A DNA stretch of 64,000 nucleotides, taken from Bacteroidales bacterium (GTDB lineage Bacteria > Bacteroidota > Bacteroidia > Bacteroidales > Lentimicrobiaceae). The position numbers and the translations under genes were made by a program. Below, piece after piece: positions 25,573 through 34,693 of the stretch (positions within the stretch are counted from its first letter, which is position 1; every line of letters starts with the position of its first letter). The stretch is from positions 62,001 through 126,000 of the forward strand of contig JAEUTG010000013.1 of NCBI GenBank assembly GCA_016788045.1. The letters run 5' to 3'. Below the pieces are notes generated by a model. It was not told the origin of the DNA and did not search any database. It saw nothing but the letters and a program-made list of their open reading frames with translations.

Positions 25573-25905
25573 ATGGATTTTAAAAAAATCAAGACAGATT
25601 CTGTTGCCGTAACACGCAACACCAACAAATTAATGGAACCTACCGGCAACATCTACGAATCGGTTGCCGTGATGTCGAAACGTGCCAACCAGATTGCCCT
25701 TGAAATTAAAGAAGAACTCAACTCCAAGATTTCTGAGTTTGCCATTCCGAGCGACAACCTGGAAGAAGTCTTCGAAAACAGGGAACAGATTGAAATTGCC
25801 AAATATTACGAGCATCTGCCCAAACCAACCCTGATCGCTGTTCAGGAGTTTCTCAACGGACAGGTCTATTTCCGCAACCCGCTTAAAGATCAGGAAGAAG
25901 AATAA
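25573..25905 (+). CDS. rpoZ: DNA-directed RNA polymerase omega subunit (Bacteroidota type)
   Basis: 110 residues: NIYESVAVMSKRANQIALEIKEEL is the conserved Rpb6/omega core (helix with SKRANQIA) that clamps the beta' C-terminus. Bacteroidota omega is longer and more acidic than the E. coli protein, as here (C-terminus DQEEE). The gene sits 6 nt after bamD and 14 nt before coaBC, consistent with cotranscription; omega-coaBC linkage is common across bacteria. Confidence 0.9.
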   Translation: MDFKKIKTDSVAVTRNTNKLMEPTGNIYESVAVMSKRANQIALEIKEELNSKISEFAIPSDNLEEVFENREQIEIAKYYEHLPKPTLIAVQEFLNGQVYFRNPLKDQEEE

Positions 25906-25919
25906 AACATCCTGATGTC

Positions 25920-27128
25920 ATGCTCAAAGGGAAAAAGATACTGATCGGGATTACAGGCAGCATTGCTGCCTATAAAATTCCATTGCTGGTCAGACTCTTT
26001 ATTAGGGAAGGAGCAGAGGTAAAGGTGGTCATGACCCGGTGTGCTACCGACTTTGTTACCCCGCTTACTTTATCCACCCTGTCGCAGAAGCCCGTTCTGA
26101 TTGAGCCTTACGACAAAACCGATGGTTCATGGCACAGTCATGTTGACTGGGGTCGCTGGGCCGATGTGTTTGTGCTGGCTCCGGTTTCAGCCAATACCCT
26201 GGCCAAAATGGCGGCAGGCATAGCCGACAATCTGCTTACCACCACTTATCTTGCTGCCAAATGTCCGGTGTTTTTTGCTCCGGCTATGGATCTGGATATG
26301 TACCATCATCCCACGACTCAGAGAAATACCGATACGCTGCTTTCTTATGGCAATCACCTGATTGCTCCCAACGAAGGGGAACTGGCGAGTGGCCTGGTGG
26401 GAGCAGGCCGGATGGAAGAACCCGAGGTTATTTTCAGGACAATCGCTGATTTCCTCGAAAAAAAAAATGACCTGAACGGACGAAATGTCCTTGTTTCGGC
26501 CGGACCAACTTTTGAACCCATTGATCCTGTGAGGTTTATAGGAAATCACTCTTCCGGAAAAATGGGCTATGCCATAGCCTTGCAACTGGCTGAGAGGGGA
26601 GCAGCCGTAACCCTTGTTTCAGGGCCTGTTTCACTGAAACTGAACCATCACGGAATCAATCTGATAAAGGTAAACACCGCTGAACAGATGGCAGCTGCCT
26701 GCCTTGAAGCTTTTCCGGCCTGTGATGCAGCCATCATGTCGGCTGCAGTGGCTGATTTTACCCCGGTAAAAGCAGAAAAACAGAAAATTAAAAAAACAGG
26801 CGGGGAACTGGTGATTCAGCTGAAACCAACCACCGATATCCTCGCTGCTATGGGGAAACTCAAAATGGGGAATCAACTGCTGGTGGGCTTTGCCCTGGAA
26901 ACGGAGAATGAATTTGCCCATGCATCTGCCAAACTCAAAAATAAAAACCTTGATCTGATCGTTTTAAATTCATTGAATGATGAAGGCGCCGGATTTGGCA
27001 CCGACACAAACAAGGTAACCCTGATTTCCGCTGCAGGAGAACCGGAACAGACCCCGTTGCTGAGTAAAAGGGAAATTGCTGCTGTTGTCGTTGACAAAGT
27101 AGCCGGAATGCTGAACAACAACAATTAA
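25920..27128 (+). CDS. coaBC: Bifunctional phosphopantothenoylcysteine decarboxylase/synthase
   Basis: 402 residues. The N-terminal CoaC domain (about 1-180) is a flavoprotein: LIGITGSIAAYK (FMN binding), catalytic His74 in SHVDWGRW, PAMDLDMY and the GAGRMEEPE loop. The C-terminal CoaB domain (about 185-400) ligates cysteine to 4'-phosphopantothenate with CTP: VLVSAGPTFEPIDPVRFIGNHSSGKMG and MSAAVADFTPVKAEKQKIKK with the conserved lysines. It catalyses two consecutive steps of coenzyme A synthesis in the cytoplasm. Confidence 0.95.
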   Translation: MLKGKKILIGITGSIAAYKIPLLVRLFIREGAEVKVVMTRCATDFVTPLTLSTLSQKPVLIEPYDKTDGSWHSHVDWGRWADVFVLAPVSANTLAKMAAGIADNLLTTTYLAAKCPVFFAPAMDLDMYHHPTTQRNTDTLLSYGNHLIAPNEGELASGLVGAGRMEEPEVIFRTIADFLEKKNDLNGRNVLVSAGPTFEPIDPVRFIGNHSSGKMGYAIALQLAERGAAVTLVSGPVSLKLNHHGINLIKVNTAEQMAAACLEAFPACDAAIMSAAVADFTPVKAEKQKIKKTGGELVIQLKPTTDILAAMGKLKMGNQLLVGFALETENEFAHASAKLKNKNLDLIVLNSLNDEGAGFGTDTNKVTLISAAGEPEQTPLLSKREIAAVVVDKVAGMLNNNN

Positions 27129-27141
27129 ATCAGATTGGTCT

Positions 27142-28068
27142 ATGAAGCATTTGTTTCTTACGATACTTGCTGTTCTTTTATTTTCAGGCATTTATGCCCA
27201 GGAATTTAATGTAACGCTTCAGGTAACATCGCCAAAGGTGGAAGGTACCGAAAAGAAAATTTTTGAGACCCTTCAGCAGGAACTTTATGACTTTGTGAAC
27301 AACCGTAAGTGGACCGGCTATCAGTTTAAGCCTGAAGAACGGATTGAAGGTACCATTCTGATTACAATAGAAAGCCGTTCGGGTGAGGATTTCAAGGGAA
27401 AAATGAACGTTGCCCTGAGGCGCCCGGTTTATAAATCATCCTACAATTCGGCTTTGCTCAACTACATCGATAAAGACATAGAATTCAAGTATGTTGAGTT
27501 TCAGCCGCTGGAATATTCCGACAATACATTCTCCTCAAACCTGACTTCAGTCATCGCTTACTATCTGTATGTTTTTCTGGGGATTGACGGCGATTCTTTT
27601 GCCAAGAACGGTGGTGGCCCGTATTTTGAGAAAGCCCAGAACATCGTAAACATGGGACAGAATGCCCGTGAAAAGGGCTGGAAGGCATTCGAGAGTCAGA
27701 AAAACAGGTACTGGCTGGTTGAGAACTTTACAAATCCAACTTATTCTTCAGTCAGGGAGGCCATCTACCGGTATCACCGCCTTGGGCTGGATCAGATGTC
27801 TGATGATGTTGAAACCGGAAGAGCGGCCATCAACGAAAGCCTGGAACTGCTGAAGAAGGCCAACCGGGAGAAACCGGGGCTTTTTATTCTGCAATTGTTT
27901 CTGGAAGCCAAGCGTGATGAAATTATCAACATTTATTCCCAGGCCTCACCCATGGACAAGACCAAGGCTGTGAACACCCTGAAGGAGATAGACCCTTCCA
28001 ACTCATCAAGATACCAGAAGATTCTTGAAACCGGCAATACCAATACTTCAACCCCTACAGGCAAATAA
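27142..28068 (+). CDS. DUF4835 exported protein (PorD-like)
   Basis: 308 residues with a signal peptide (MKHLFLTILAVLLFSGIYAQ). The pattern EFNVTLQVTSPKVEGTEKKIF, WTGYQFKPEERIEGTI, FQPLEYSDNTFSSNLTSVIAYY and IYRYHRLGLDQM is the DUF4835 family, found almost only in Bacteroidota and usually next to coaBC and recN, as here. Members are periplasmic or outer-membrane associated and have been annotated as the T9SS protein PorD in related genomes; no enzymatic motif is visible. It follows coaBC by 13 nt. Confidence 0.85.
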   Translation: MKHLFLTILAVLLFSGIYAQEFNVTLQVTSPKVEGTEKKIFETLQQELYDFVNNRKWTGYQFKPEERIEGTILITIESRSGEDFKGKMNVALRRPVYKSSYNSALLNYIDKDIEFKYVEFQPLEYSDNTFSSNLTSVIAYYLYVFLGIDGDSFAKNGGGPYFEKAQNIVNMGQNAREKGWKAFESQKNRYWLVENFTNPTYSSVREAIYRYHRLGLDQMSDDVETGRAAINESLELLKKANREKPGLFILQLFLEAKRDEIINIYSQASPMDKTKAVNTLKEIDPSNSSRYQKILETGNTNTSTPTGK

Positions 28069-28080
28069 CGTTAATTTTCG

Positions 28081-28088
28081 TAAATTTG
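28081..28088 (+). promoter_or_regulatory. Candidate -7 box upstream of recN
   Basis: TAAATTTG matches TAnnTTTG and lies 24 nt before the recN ATG. No TTG is seen at the expected -33 position, so it may be weak or fortuitous. Confidence 0.3.
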
Positions 28089-28112
28089 CCGTACAGCACC
28101 TGAAGTAAGTTT

Positions 28113-29774
28113 ATGCTTTCACGTCTTTCGATTGTTAATTACGCCCTGATTTCAAGGCTCGACATTGAGTTTGGCCGGAAGTTTTCCGTAATTACCGGAG
28201 AAACCGGCGCAGGAAAGTCAATCATCCTGGGTGCGATCTCACTCATGCTCGGGCAGCGGGCCGATAACATCAGTTTCCCCGATCCCGGCGCCAGGTGCAC
28301 GATTGAAGGAACCTTCGACATCAGTCAATGTGAACTGGAAGCTTTTTTTAATGACAATGATCTCGATTATGATGTAAACTGCATCATCCGCAGGGAGGTC
28401 ACTCCGCAGGGGAAATCGCGGGCATTTATCAACGATACCCCTGTAAACCTGAATCAGCTTCGTGAGCTTACCAGCCGTCTGATTGATGTTCATTCACAGC
28501 ATCAGACCCTGTTGCTTCAGGAGTCTTCGTTTCAGCTTTCGGTGCTTGACTCGGTGGCCGGAAATGCCTCAATGCTTCAGGAGTACCGTAAATTGTACAA
28601 AGAAGTTATTGCACTCAGAAAAGAACTGGCAGAGGTTGAAGCCCGCGATGCCAGAGCTCAGGCTGAAGCCGACTACCTGAATTTTATTTCCGATGAATTC
28701 TCGAAAGCCTCTTTGCGGTCAGGTGAGCAGGAAATGCTTGAAAATGAGTCGGAAACCCTTACCCATGCTGAGGAGATTAAAACCCGCCTCTATGCGGCTG
28801 CCCATGCCTTGAGCCAGGGGGAAGTGAACATTCTCAGAAGTCTCAATGAATTGAATACCAGTCTTCAGCAAGCTGCCCGCTACCACAGGGAGGTTACTGA
28901 ACTTCAGGAACGTGTGGCAGCCTGTATTGTAGAGCTGCGCGACGTGGATTCAGCCATACAGAAGCAGCTGGAAGAGGTGGTGTACAATCCGCAGCGGCTT
29001 GATGAGATCAACGACCGGCTTAACCTCATCTACCATCTTCAGCAGAAGCACCGTGTGAAAACTGTGGAAGACCTCCTGAAGGTTTTCGGGGATATTGACC
29101 ATAAGATAGAAGCCATTGAACAGCTGGGTCAGCAAAAAAGCAGGCTTGCGGCGCTGATTGACCAAAAATCAGCCGACCTCATGAAGCTTGCCCTGATGCT
29201 GAGTGAAAGCCGGAGAGCGGTGATCAGGGAAACCGAAAATACCCTGCTTGAAACGGTTTCGATGCTCGGGATGCCCAACGCCGGATTTCAGGTGGGGCAC
29301 AGCCTGTTGCCCGAACCGGGTCGTGATGGATTGGACAGCATCCATTTCCTGTTCAGTGCCAACAAAGGGGTTGCCCTGGCAGAACTTTCGAAAATTGCCT
29401 CAGGCGGGGAGTTGTCGCGACTGATGCTTGCGGTTAAATCGCTGATTTCTAGTGCCAGCCTCTTACCTACCATCATTTTTGATGAAATAGATACGGGTAT
29501 TTCGGGTGAAACAGCCACCAAAGTAGGGGCCATCCTTACGCGGATAGCATCCAGAATGCAGGTAATCGCCATTACCCATCTACCCCAGATAGCAGGACGA
29601 AGCGATCAGCACTTCAAGGTATTCAAATTTGACGACGGATCACGTACATATTCAGCCATAGAGCAGCTGAATCCTGAGCAACGCATTGCCGAACTGGCTC
29701 TGATGATCAGCGGAGACTCTGATTCACCGGCCGCCAGAAATGCTGCAAAAGAGTTGCTTTTAAACAAACCCTGA
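28113..29774 (+). CDS. recN: DNA repair protein RecN
   Basis: 553 residues, an SMC-like ATPase acting in double-strand break repair. Walker A GETGAGKS is at 29-36. Long coiled-coil arms occupy about 155-370 (many E, Q, R, L heptads), followed by the ABC signature ASGGELSRLMLAVKSL and Walker B TIIFDEIDTGISGETA, then the H-loop AITHLPQIA. Length and order match RecN. It ends the bamD-rpoZ-coaBC-DUF4835-recN run. Confidence 0.95.
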   Translation: MLSRLSIVNYALISRLDIEFGRKFSVITGETGAGKSIILGAISLMLGQRADNISFPDPGARCTIEGTFDISQCELEAFFNDNDLDYDVNCIIRREVTPQGKSRAFINDTPVNLNQLRELTSRLIDVHSQHQTLLLQESSFQLSVLDSVAGNASMLQEYRKLYKEVIALRKELAEVEARDARAQAEADYLNFISDEFSKASLRSGEQEMLENESETLTHAEEIKTRLYAAAHALSQGEVNILRSLNELNTSLQQAARYHREVTELQERVAACIVELRDVDSAIQKQLEEVVYNPQRLDEINDRLNLIYHLQQKHRVKTVEDLLKVFGDIDHKIEAIEQLGQQKSRLAALIDQKSADLMKLALMLSESRRAVIRETENTLLETVSMLGMPNAGFQVGHSLLPEPGRDGLDSIHFLFSANKGVALAELSKIASGGELSRLMLAVKSLISSASLLPTIIFDEIDTGISGETATKVGAILTRIASRMQVIAITHLPQIAGRSDQHFKVFKFDDGSRTYSAIEQLNPEQRIAELALMISGDSDSPAARNAAKELLLNKP

Positions 29775-29836
29775 TTTGGTTTGTTTGAATTGCCGGAAAG
29801 AATAACGAGTAAAGATTAAACACTAAAACTGTAATT

Positions 29837-30706
29837 ATGGCTTATAACCTGTTAAAAGGGAAGAAAGGAATTATTTTCGGTGCACTCAACAGCAATTCCA
29901 TTGCCTGGAAAATTGCTGAACGCGCCCATGAGGAAGGGGCCCAACTGGTGCTGACCAACACCCCACTGGCCATACGGATGGGCGAAATGGATGAACTGGC
30001 CGCGAAAACAGGCTCCCACATGATACCTGCCGATGCAACCAGCATTGCAGATCTGGAAAACCTGTTCTCTAAATCGCTTGAGCTTTTCGGCGGAAAGATC
30101 GATTTTGTGCTGCACTCCATTGGTATGTCACCCAATGTCAGGAAGAAACTTCCTTACGATGACATCAATTATGACTTTTTCGCCAAAACACTCGATATTT
30201 CAGCGGTTTCTTTTCACAAGATGATACAGACAGCCAAAAAGCTGGATGCCATTGCAGAGTGGGGCTCCATTGTTGCTGTTTCGTATATCGCGGCACAGCG
30301 CACATTGTTTGAATACAATGATATGGCCGATGCCAAAGCCGTGCTCGAATCCATCGCCCGTAGTTTCGGATACATTTACGGTCGTGAAAAGCATGTGCGC
30401 ATCAACACCATTTCACAGTCGCCCACGCCGACTACCGCAGGGCAGGGGGTGAAAGGCTTCTCCGGACTGATGGACTTCACCGAGCGCATGTCGCCTCTGG
30501 GCAACGCAACAGCCGATGAATGTGCCGACTACTGCATCACCCTGTTCTCCGACCTTACCAAAAAAGTTACCATGCAGAATCTTTTCCATGACGGTGGCTT
30601 CAGCAGCATGGGTATGAGCGCCAGGGCCATGACCCAATACAACAAGAGCCTTGAGTGTAAAGAGTGCCACGAAAATCCGCTGAATCATCCTGACAGGGAT
30701 CAGTAA
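29837..30706 (+). CDS. fabI: Enoyl-ACP reductase FabI with C-terminal CxxC tail
   Basis: 289 residues, short-chain dehydrogenase fold, NAD(P)H-dependent last reduction of each fatty-acid elongation cycle. Visible: GKKGIIFGALNSNSIAWKIA nucleotide-binding start, VLHSIGMSPN (91-100), Tyr150 and Tyr160 with Lys167 in the FabI pattern (EYNDMADAK), and RINTISQSPTPTTAGQG. A tail, SLECKECHENPLNHPDRDQ, adds a CxxCH motif (CKECH) not present in E. coli FabI; it could bind a metal, or have no role. A terminator sits 46 nt after the stop, inside the neighbouring gene. Confidence 0.88.
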   Translation: MAYNLLKGKKGIIFGALNSNSIAWKIAERAHEEGAQLVLTNTPLAIRMGEMDELAAKTGSHMIPADATSIADLENLFSKSLELFGGKIDFVLHSIGMSPNVRKKLPYDDINYDFFAKTLDISAVSFHKMIQTAKKLDAIAEWGSIVAVSYIAAQRTLFEYNDMADAKAVLESIARSFGYIYGREKHVRINTISQSPTPTTAGQGVKGFSGLMDFTERMSPLGNATADECADYCITLFSDLTKKVTMQNLFHDGGFSSMGMSARAMTQYNKSLECKECHENPLNHPDRDQ

Positions 30707-30719
30707 GCGGTTTCACTGC

Positions 30720-31154
30720 TCAGAAACTGATTGTATAACCATAGGAATTGCCGCCGGCAGGTTTTTCTGCCGGCTTTTCTTTGTTTTTAGCCCCGGCAAC
30801 AGAATAGCTGAGGGTGATGCTGTCCTGGACAGGCAACCTGAATTTCACCCTGGTGCGCAGACTGCTTCTGACTTTCATCCCATAGTTGTCGGCAGCGGCA
30901 TATTTGAGCAGTGAGATCAGCCTGATGGCCTCCTGGTCACAGCCATATCCAAGCCCGTTGATCACATGAATGTCCTCCACATGACCATCGTTATTTACAG
31001 TATACCCGACATGAACTTCCCCTTCAATGCGGTTTTGAAGGGCTTCGGGCGGATAGACCAGGCTGGCTGCGATAAAGGCATGCATTGCCTTGTTACCGCC
31101 GGGGTATTGGGGCATCCTGATAAAACTTCTTTCCTTCCTGCTTTTCTTCGTCAT
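30720..31154 (-). CDS. Stand-alone TonB C-terminal domain protein
   Basis: From ATG 31154 the protein has 144 residues: a basic N-terminus (MTKKSRKERSF), then a TonB C-terminal-like domain (MPQYPGGNKAMHAFIAASLVYPPEAL, GEVHVGYTVNNDGHVEDIHV, GCDQEAIRLI, RTRVKFRLPV). Typical Bacteroidota TonB-like proteins join this domain to a membrane helix and proline-rich linker; neither is seen, and the longer frame from 31241 does not supply a clear one. It may be a cytosolic orphan or a fragment. It converges on fabI, 13 nt apart. Confidence 0.65.
   Translation of the reverse strand: MTKKSRKERSFIRMPQYPGGNKAMHAFIAASLVYPPEALQNRIEGEVHVGYTVNNDGHVEDIHVINGLGYGCDQEAIRLISLLKYAAADNYGMKVRSSLRTRVKFRLPVQDSITLSYSVAGAKNKEKPAEKPAGGNSYGYTISF
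30753..30778 (+). terminator. Terminator for fabI located inside the convergent gene
   Basis: GCCGGCAG (30753-30760) pairs with CTGCCGGC (30767-30774), loop of six, followed by TTTTC. It lies within the last codons of the minus-strand TonB-like gene (encoding the KPAEKPAGG stretch). Confidence 0.7.
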
Positions 31155-31377
31155 CTTTTTCCGGTCTTCAATGCAAAGATAAGGGCAATTACCTATGATA
31201 CGCCGGAAAAATGAAGATAGCATCAATGGTTCATTCCGCAATCATAGCCCAGGCTGTGGTAATATATAATCATTTTAATCAGGTGTTTATTTATCAATAA
31301 ATCAACAGGATAGAAAATTCAGGCAGCTGTTTTTTTTCAGTGTTAAAGCCGGCTGAATCAAGGATGCCAAATAATGC

Positions 31378-31385
31378 TATATTTG
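31378..31385 (+). promoter_or_regulatory. Candidate -7 box upstream of first etfB
   Basis: TATATTTG matches TAnnTTTG, 134 nt before the ATG. No good -33 TTG is visible. Confidence 0.35.
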
Positions 31386-31519
31386 CAATGGGTATAGAGT
31401 GCCAGGGACAAGGGCAGAACAAATGTTCCGCAGCCCCCGGGCATTTTCCGGCAACTGTTTCTGATCCGGGGTATATCTCTAAGTATTTGATTAATAAACA
31501 AAAACAAATAATTGTTTGT

Positions 31520-32269
31520 ATGAAAATTCTGGTTTGTATCAGCAATGTACCGGATACTACAACAAAAGTGAAGTTTGTAGATGACCTCCGGAAGCTGGAT
31601 GTTAATGGAATACAATGGGTAATCAATCCCTGGGATGAGCTGGCCCTGACCCGCGCCCTGGAGTTGAAGGAAGATGCTTCAAATGCTGTTCAGATGGTTA
31701 CGGTGGCCCATGTGGGGCCTGCATCGGCCGAACCTACCATCCGCAAGGCTCTGGCCATCGGGGCTGATGATGCCATCAGGGTCAACACCGATCCGGAAGA
31801 TGCGTTTGTAGTGGCTGCCCAGCTGGCAGAGGTTCTGAAAGCAGATCCCTACGACATTGTATTGTGTGGCATTGAGTCGAGCGACCACAATGGGTCCACG
31901 GTAGGAGGGATGCTGGCTGAAATGCTGGAATACCCATCCGTGAGTTGTGTATCATCGCTCCGTATTGAAAACGGACAGCCTGTTGTTTCCCGCGAGATTG
32001 ACGGCGGAAAGGAAACGGTCAGCGTACCGGCGCCGTTTGTTGCCGTGGTTCAGAAAGGAATCGCAAAGGAGCCAAGGATAGCAGCCATGCGTGGCATTAT
32101 GTCGGCCCGTACAAAACCCATCAGGGTGTTTGAACCCAAAGCCATAGACGGCCTTACCGGTGTTACTGGCTATGAAATGCCCAAGCCAAGGGCAGCCTGT
32201 AAATATGTGGATGCTGACAATGCCGGACAATTGATAGAATTGCTCCAGAATGAAGCCCGCGTTTTCTGA
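31520..32269 (+). CDS. etfB: Electron transfer flavoprotein beta subunit, classical type
   Basis: 249 residues from ATG 31520; an upstream ATG at 31340 would add 60 residues that fit nothing. ETF beta carries AMP and, with ETF alpha, shuttles electrons from acyl-CoA dehydrogenases to the membrane quinone oxidoreductase. Sequence features: MKILVCISNVPDTT, NPWDELALTRALELKE, ALAIGADDAIRV, DIVLCGIESSDHNGSTVGGMLAE and the signature loop region AAMRGIMSARTKPIRV, typical of non-bifurcating ETFs. Followed by etfA 32 nt later. Confidence 0.92.
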   Translation: MKILVCISNVPDTTTKVKFVDDLRKLDVNGIQWVINPWDELALTRALELKEDASNAVQMVTVAHVGPASAEPTIRKALAIGADDAIRVNTDPEDAFVVAAQLAEVLKADPYDIVLCGIESSDHNGSTVGGMLAEMLEYPSVSCVSSLRIENGQPVVSREIDGGKETVSVPAPFVAVVQKGIAKEPRIAAMRGIMSARTKPIRVFEPKAIDGLTGVTGYEMPKPRAACKYVDADNAGQLIELLQNEARVF

Positions 32270-32301
32270 TCATTTTAGTTGTAACATTTAAAGATACTTA
32301 T

Positions 32302-33273
32302 ATGTCAGTTTTAGTTTTTCTCGAAAATTGGGATGGCAAATTCAAAAAGCTCTCTTTTGAACTGGTGTCGTATGCATCGAAACTCGCCGGAATGCTCGGA
32401 GAAGAGGTGGTGGCGCTTTCCATCGGCCAGGTAGATACTGCTGAGCTCGAAAAACCTGCACTCTACGGTGCATCAAAGATCATCAGCATCGAAGACGGTA
32501 ACCTTAAATCGGTTGACGAACAGGCTTACACGGCATTGATTGCCGGCACCGCCACGCAACTGGGTGCCGGAGTAGTGATTCTTTCCAACAACAACAACGG
32601 TAAATCGCTGGCTCCCAGGCTTTCGGTCAGGCTGAAAGCAGGGATTGCCTCTGGGGTGAGCAGACTTCCGGTTTCAGTAAGTCCGTTTGTGGTTTACAAA
32701 AAAGTATATTCCGGCAAGGCGTTTTCCAATGTCGAAATTAAAACCCCGGTGAAGATACTGACCCTTGCCCAGAATTCGTTCGAACTGATTGAGAATCCCA
32801 AACCTGCAGTCATTGAGAAATCAACGGCTCAGGCAGATGCTCAGCTCATGAAGACCCGAGTTACCGAAGTGGAAAAACAGACGGGCAAGATTCTGCTCAC
32901 CGATGCAGACATTGTAGTTTCAGGCGGCAGGGGAATGCGCTCGGCCGACAACTGGGGGCCGCTGCTCGAGATGGCTGAACTGCTTGGAGCAGCCACTGCC
33001 TGTTCGCGTCCTGTTTCCGACGAAGGCTGGCGCCCTCATGGAGAACATACCGGACAAACAGGAAAAATCATCGCCCCGAACCTTTATTTTGCCATCGGGA
33101 TCTCCGGCGCCATTCAGCACCTTGCCGGGATCAGCTCGTCGAAGTACATTGTAGCCATCAATACCGACAAGGATGCTCCCATCTTTGAAGCGGCCCAGTA
33201 TGGTATTGTGGGTGATGCCCTGAAAGTTCTTCCCAAACTGGTGGAGAAACTCAGGGAAGTAAAATCAAAATAA
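32302..33273 (+). CDS. etfA: Electron transfer flavoprotein alpha subunit
   Basis: 323 residues. The N-terminal half folds like ETF beta (SVLVFLENWDGKFKKLSFELVSYA). The C-terminal FAD-binding domain carries VVSGGRGMRSADNWGPLLEMAELL, ACSRPVSDEGWRPHGEHTGQTGK, YFAIGISGAIQHLAGI and IVAINTDKDAPIFEAAQYGIVGD, the canonical FAD motifs. Partner of the preceding etfB; a hairpin with a T-run follows, separating this pair from the Fe-S genes. Confidence 0.93.
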   Translation: MSVLVFLENWDGKFKKLSFELVSYASKLAGMLGEEVVALSIGQVDTAELEKPALYGASKIISIEDGNLKSVDEQAYTALIAGTATQLGAGVVILSNNNNGKSLAPRLSVRLKAGIASGVSRLPVSVSPFVVYKKVYSGKAFSNVEIKTPVKILTLAQNSFELIENPKPAVIEKSTAQADAQLMKTRVTEVEKQTGKILLTDADIVVSGGRGMRSADNWGPLLEMAELLGAATACSRPVSDEGWRPHGEHTGQTGKIIAPNLYFAIGISGAIQHLAGISSSKYIVAINTDKDAPIFEAAQYGIVGDALKVLPKLVEKLREVKSK

Positions 33274-33297
33274 CAGAAAGTCAGAAAATCAGGATTT

Positions 33298-33345
33298 TGC
33301 CCTGCTTTTCCGGCTGAAACCGGAATCAGGGCATTTTTCTTTTTA
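33298..33345 (+). terminator. Terminator/attenuator after first etfBA pair
   Basis: Nested stem: TGCCCTG (33298-33304) with CAGGGCA (33327-33333), and TTCCGG (33308-33313) with CCGGAA (33320-33325), then TTTTTC and a second T-rich stretch. It lies 13 nt before the Fe-S gene start and may only attenuate read-through. Confidence 0.7.
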
Positions 33346-33357
33346 AATACAACCGAT

Positions 33358-34677
33358 ATGGTCAGACAAATCGTTTTTGCAGTTACACTGCTGATAACAC
33401 TGGGAGTTTTTGCTTTCACCATAAACCGGCTGGTAAGCTACTTCAGGTTTACCAAAGCCGGTTTTCCTGTGAGGGATTTTGGTAAACGTTTCAGGGTGAT
33501 GCTGGAGGTAGCCATCGGACAGACCAAGATTTTCAGGCATCCGGTAATGGGATTTTTCCATGCCCTGGTCTTCTGGGGATTTTGTGTCATTATCTTTGGC
33601 AGTATTGAGATGGTGATCGACGGACTTACGGGTGCCGAACGGTCGTTGAAGGTGCTGGGATGGTTTCATGATTTCATCATGGCCTCGGGCGATATTTTTG
33701 CCCTGCTGGTAGCTATTTCTATTTTGATATTTCTCTTCCGCCGCCTTTTTGTGCATGTGAAGCGCTTCGAAGGCATTGAGATGAAGAAAAAATCGCATCA
33801 GGATGCCAACCTGGCACTGTCGATGATCCTTTTGCTGATGATTTCTCTGCTTGGAATGAATGCAGCCTATGTGCAGATGCAGACCGCCGCAGGTGAAACG
33901 GTTTACGGGGTTTACCCGGTTGGCGCTTTTTTCTCCGCCTTGTTTGCCGGTCTGTCGCCGCAAGGGCTGCACGTTGCCCATGAGGTCTTCTGGTGGGCAC
34001 ACATCCTGCTGATTTTTGCCTTTGCCAACATATTGCCTTACTCCAAGCATTTTCATGTGTTTATGTCGGTGCCGAACACCTTCCTTACCCGGCTTGAACC
34101 TTTGGGAAAACTCACCAACATGGACGACATCACCCGCGAAGTCAGGCTGATGCTTGATCCGGAAACCGCTTTCAGTGCGCCGGCTTCCGATGCACCGGTT
34201 GCCCGTTTCGGGGTGAAGGATGTGGAAGATGTCTCCTGGAAGAACTATTTCGATTCACTCGCCTGCACCGAATGTGGCCGGTGTACCGCTGTTTGTCCGG
34301 CCAATACCACAGGCAAAATGCTTTCGCCCCGCAAGATTTTCATGGACCTCAGGGCCAGGATGAAGGAAAAAGGCCCGGGGCTGGTTAAAAATGGCCGCGA
34401 ATTCAGCGACAACAGGTCGTTGTTGCGGGATTATATCAGCGAAGCAGAACTCTGGGCCTGTACAACCTGCAATGCCTGCGCACAGGAGTGCCCGGTAAAC
34501 ATCAACCACCCGACCCTGATTGTGGATATGCGCCGATACCTCGTGATGGAGGAAAGCAGCGCTCCGGGCGGACTCAAGACCATGTTCTCCAACATTGAGA
34601 ACAATGGCGCCCCCTGGCAGTATTCACCCGAAGACCGCCTGCTCTGGGCTGAGAATCTCGAAATGAAAGTGTTATAA
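33358..34677 (+). CDS. Membrane Fe-S protein with NarI-like cytochrome domain (ETF:quinone oxidoreductase-like subunit)
   Basis: 439 residues. The N-terminal ~235 residues are a NarI-like membrane domain with five hydrophobic segments and candidate heme-b histidines (HPVMGFFHALVFW, HEVFWWAHILLIF, YSKHFHVF). Two 4Fe-4S clusters follow: Cys303/306/309/313 (CTECGRCTAVCP) and Cys368/371/374/378 (CTTCNACAQECP). With the CCG-domain protein encoded next, this is the make-up of membrane EtfAB:menaquinone oxidoreductases (EMO), here split in two genes. Position between two etf loci supports that role. A heterodisulfide-reductase-like or other respiratory role cannot be excluded. Confidence 0.82.
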   Translation: MVRQIVFAVTLLITLGVFAFTINRLVSYFRFTKAGFPVRDFGKRFRVMLEVAIGQTKIFRHPVMGFFHALVFWGFCVIIFGSIEMVIDGLTGAERSLKVLGWFHDFIMASGDIFALLVAISILIFLFRRLFVHVKRFEGIEMKKKSHQDANLALSMILLLMISLLGMNAAYVQMQTAAGETVYGVYPVGAFFSALFAGLSPQGLHVAHEVFWWAHILLIFAFANILPYSKHFHVFMSVPNTFLTRLEPLGKLTNMDDITREVRLMLDPETAFSAPASDAPVARFGVKDVEDVSWKNYFDSLACTECGRCTAVCPANTTGKMLSPRKIFMDLRARMKEKGPGLVKNGREFSDNRSLLRDYISEAELWACTTCNACAQECPVNINHPTLIVDMRRYLVMEESSAPGGLKTMFSNIENNGAPWQYSPEDRLLWAENLEMKVL

Positions 34678-34693
34678 TTAATGCTGAAAAATT

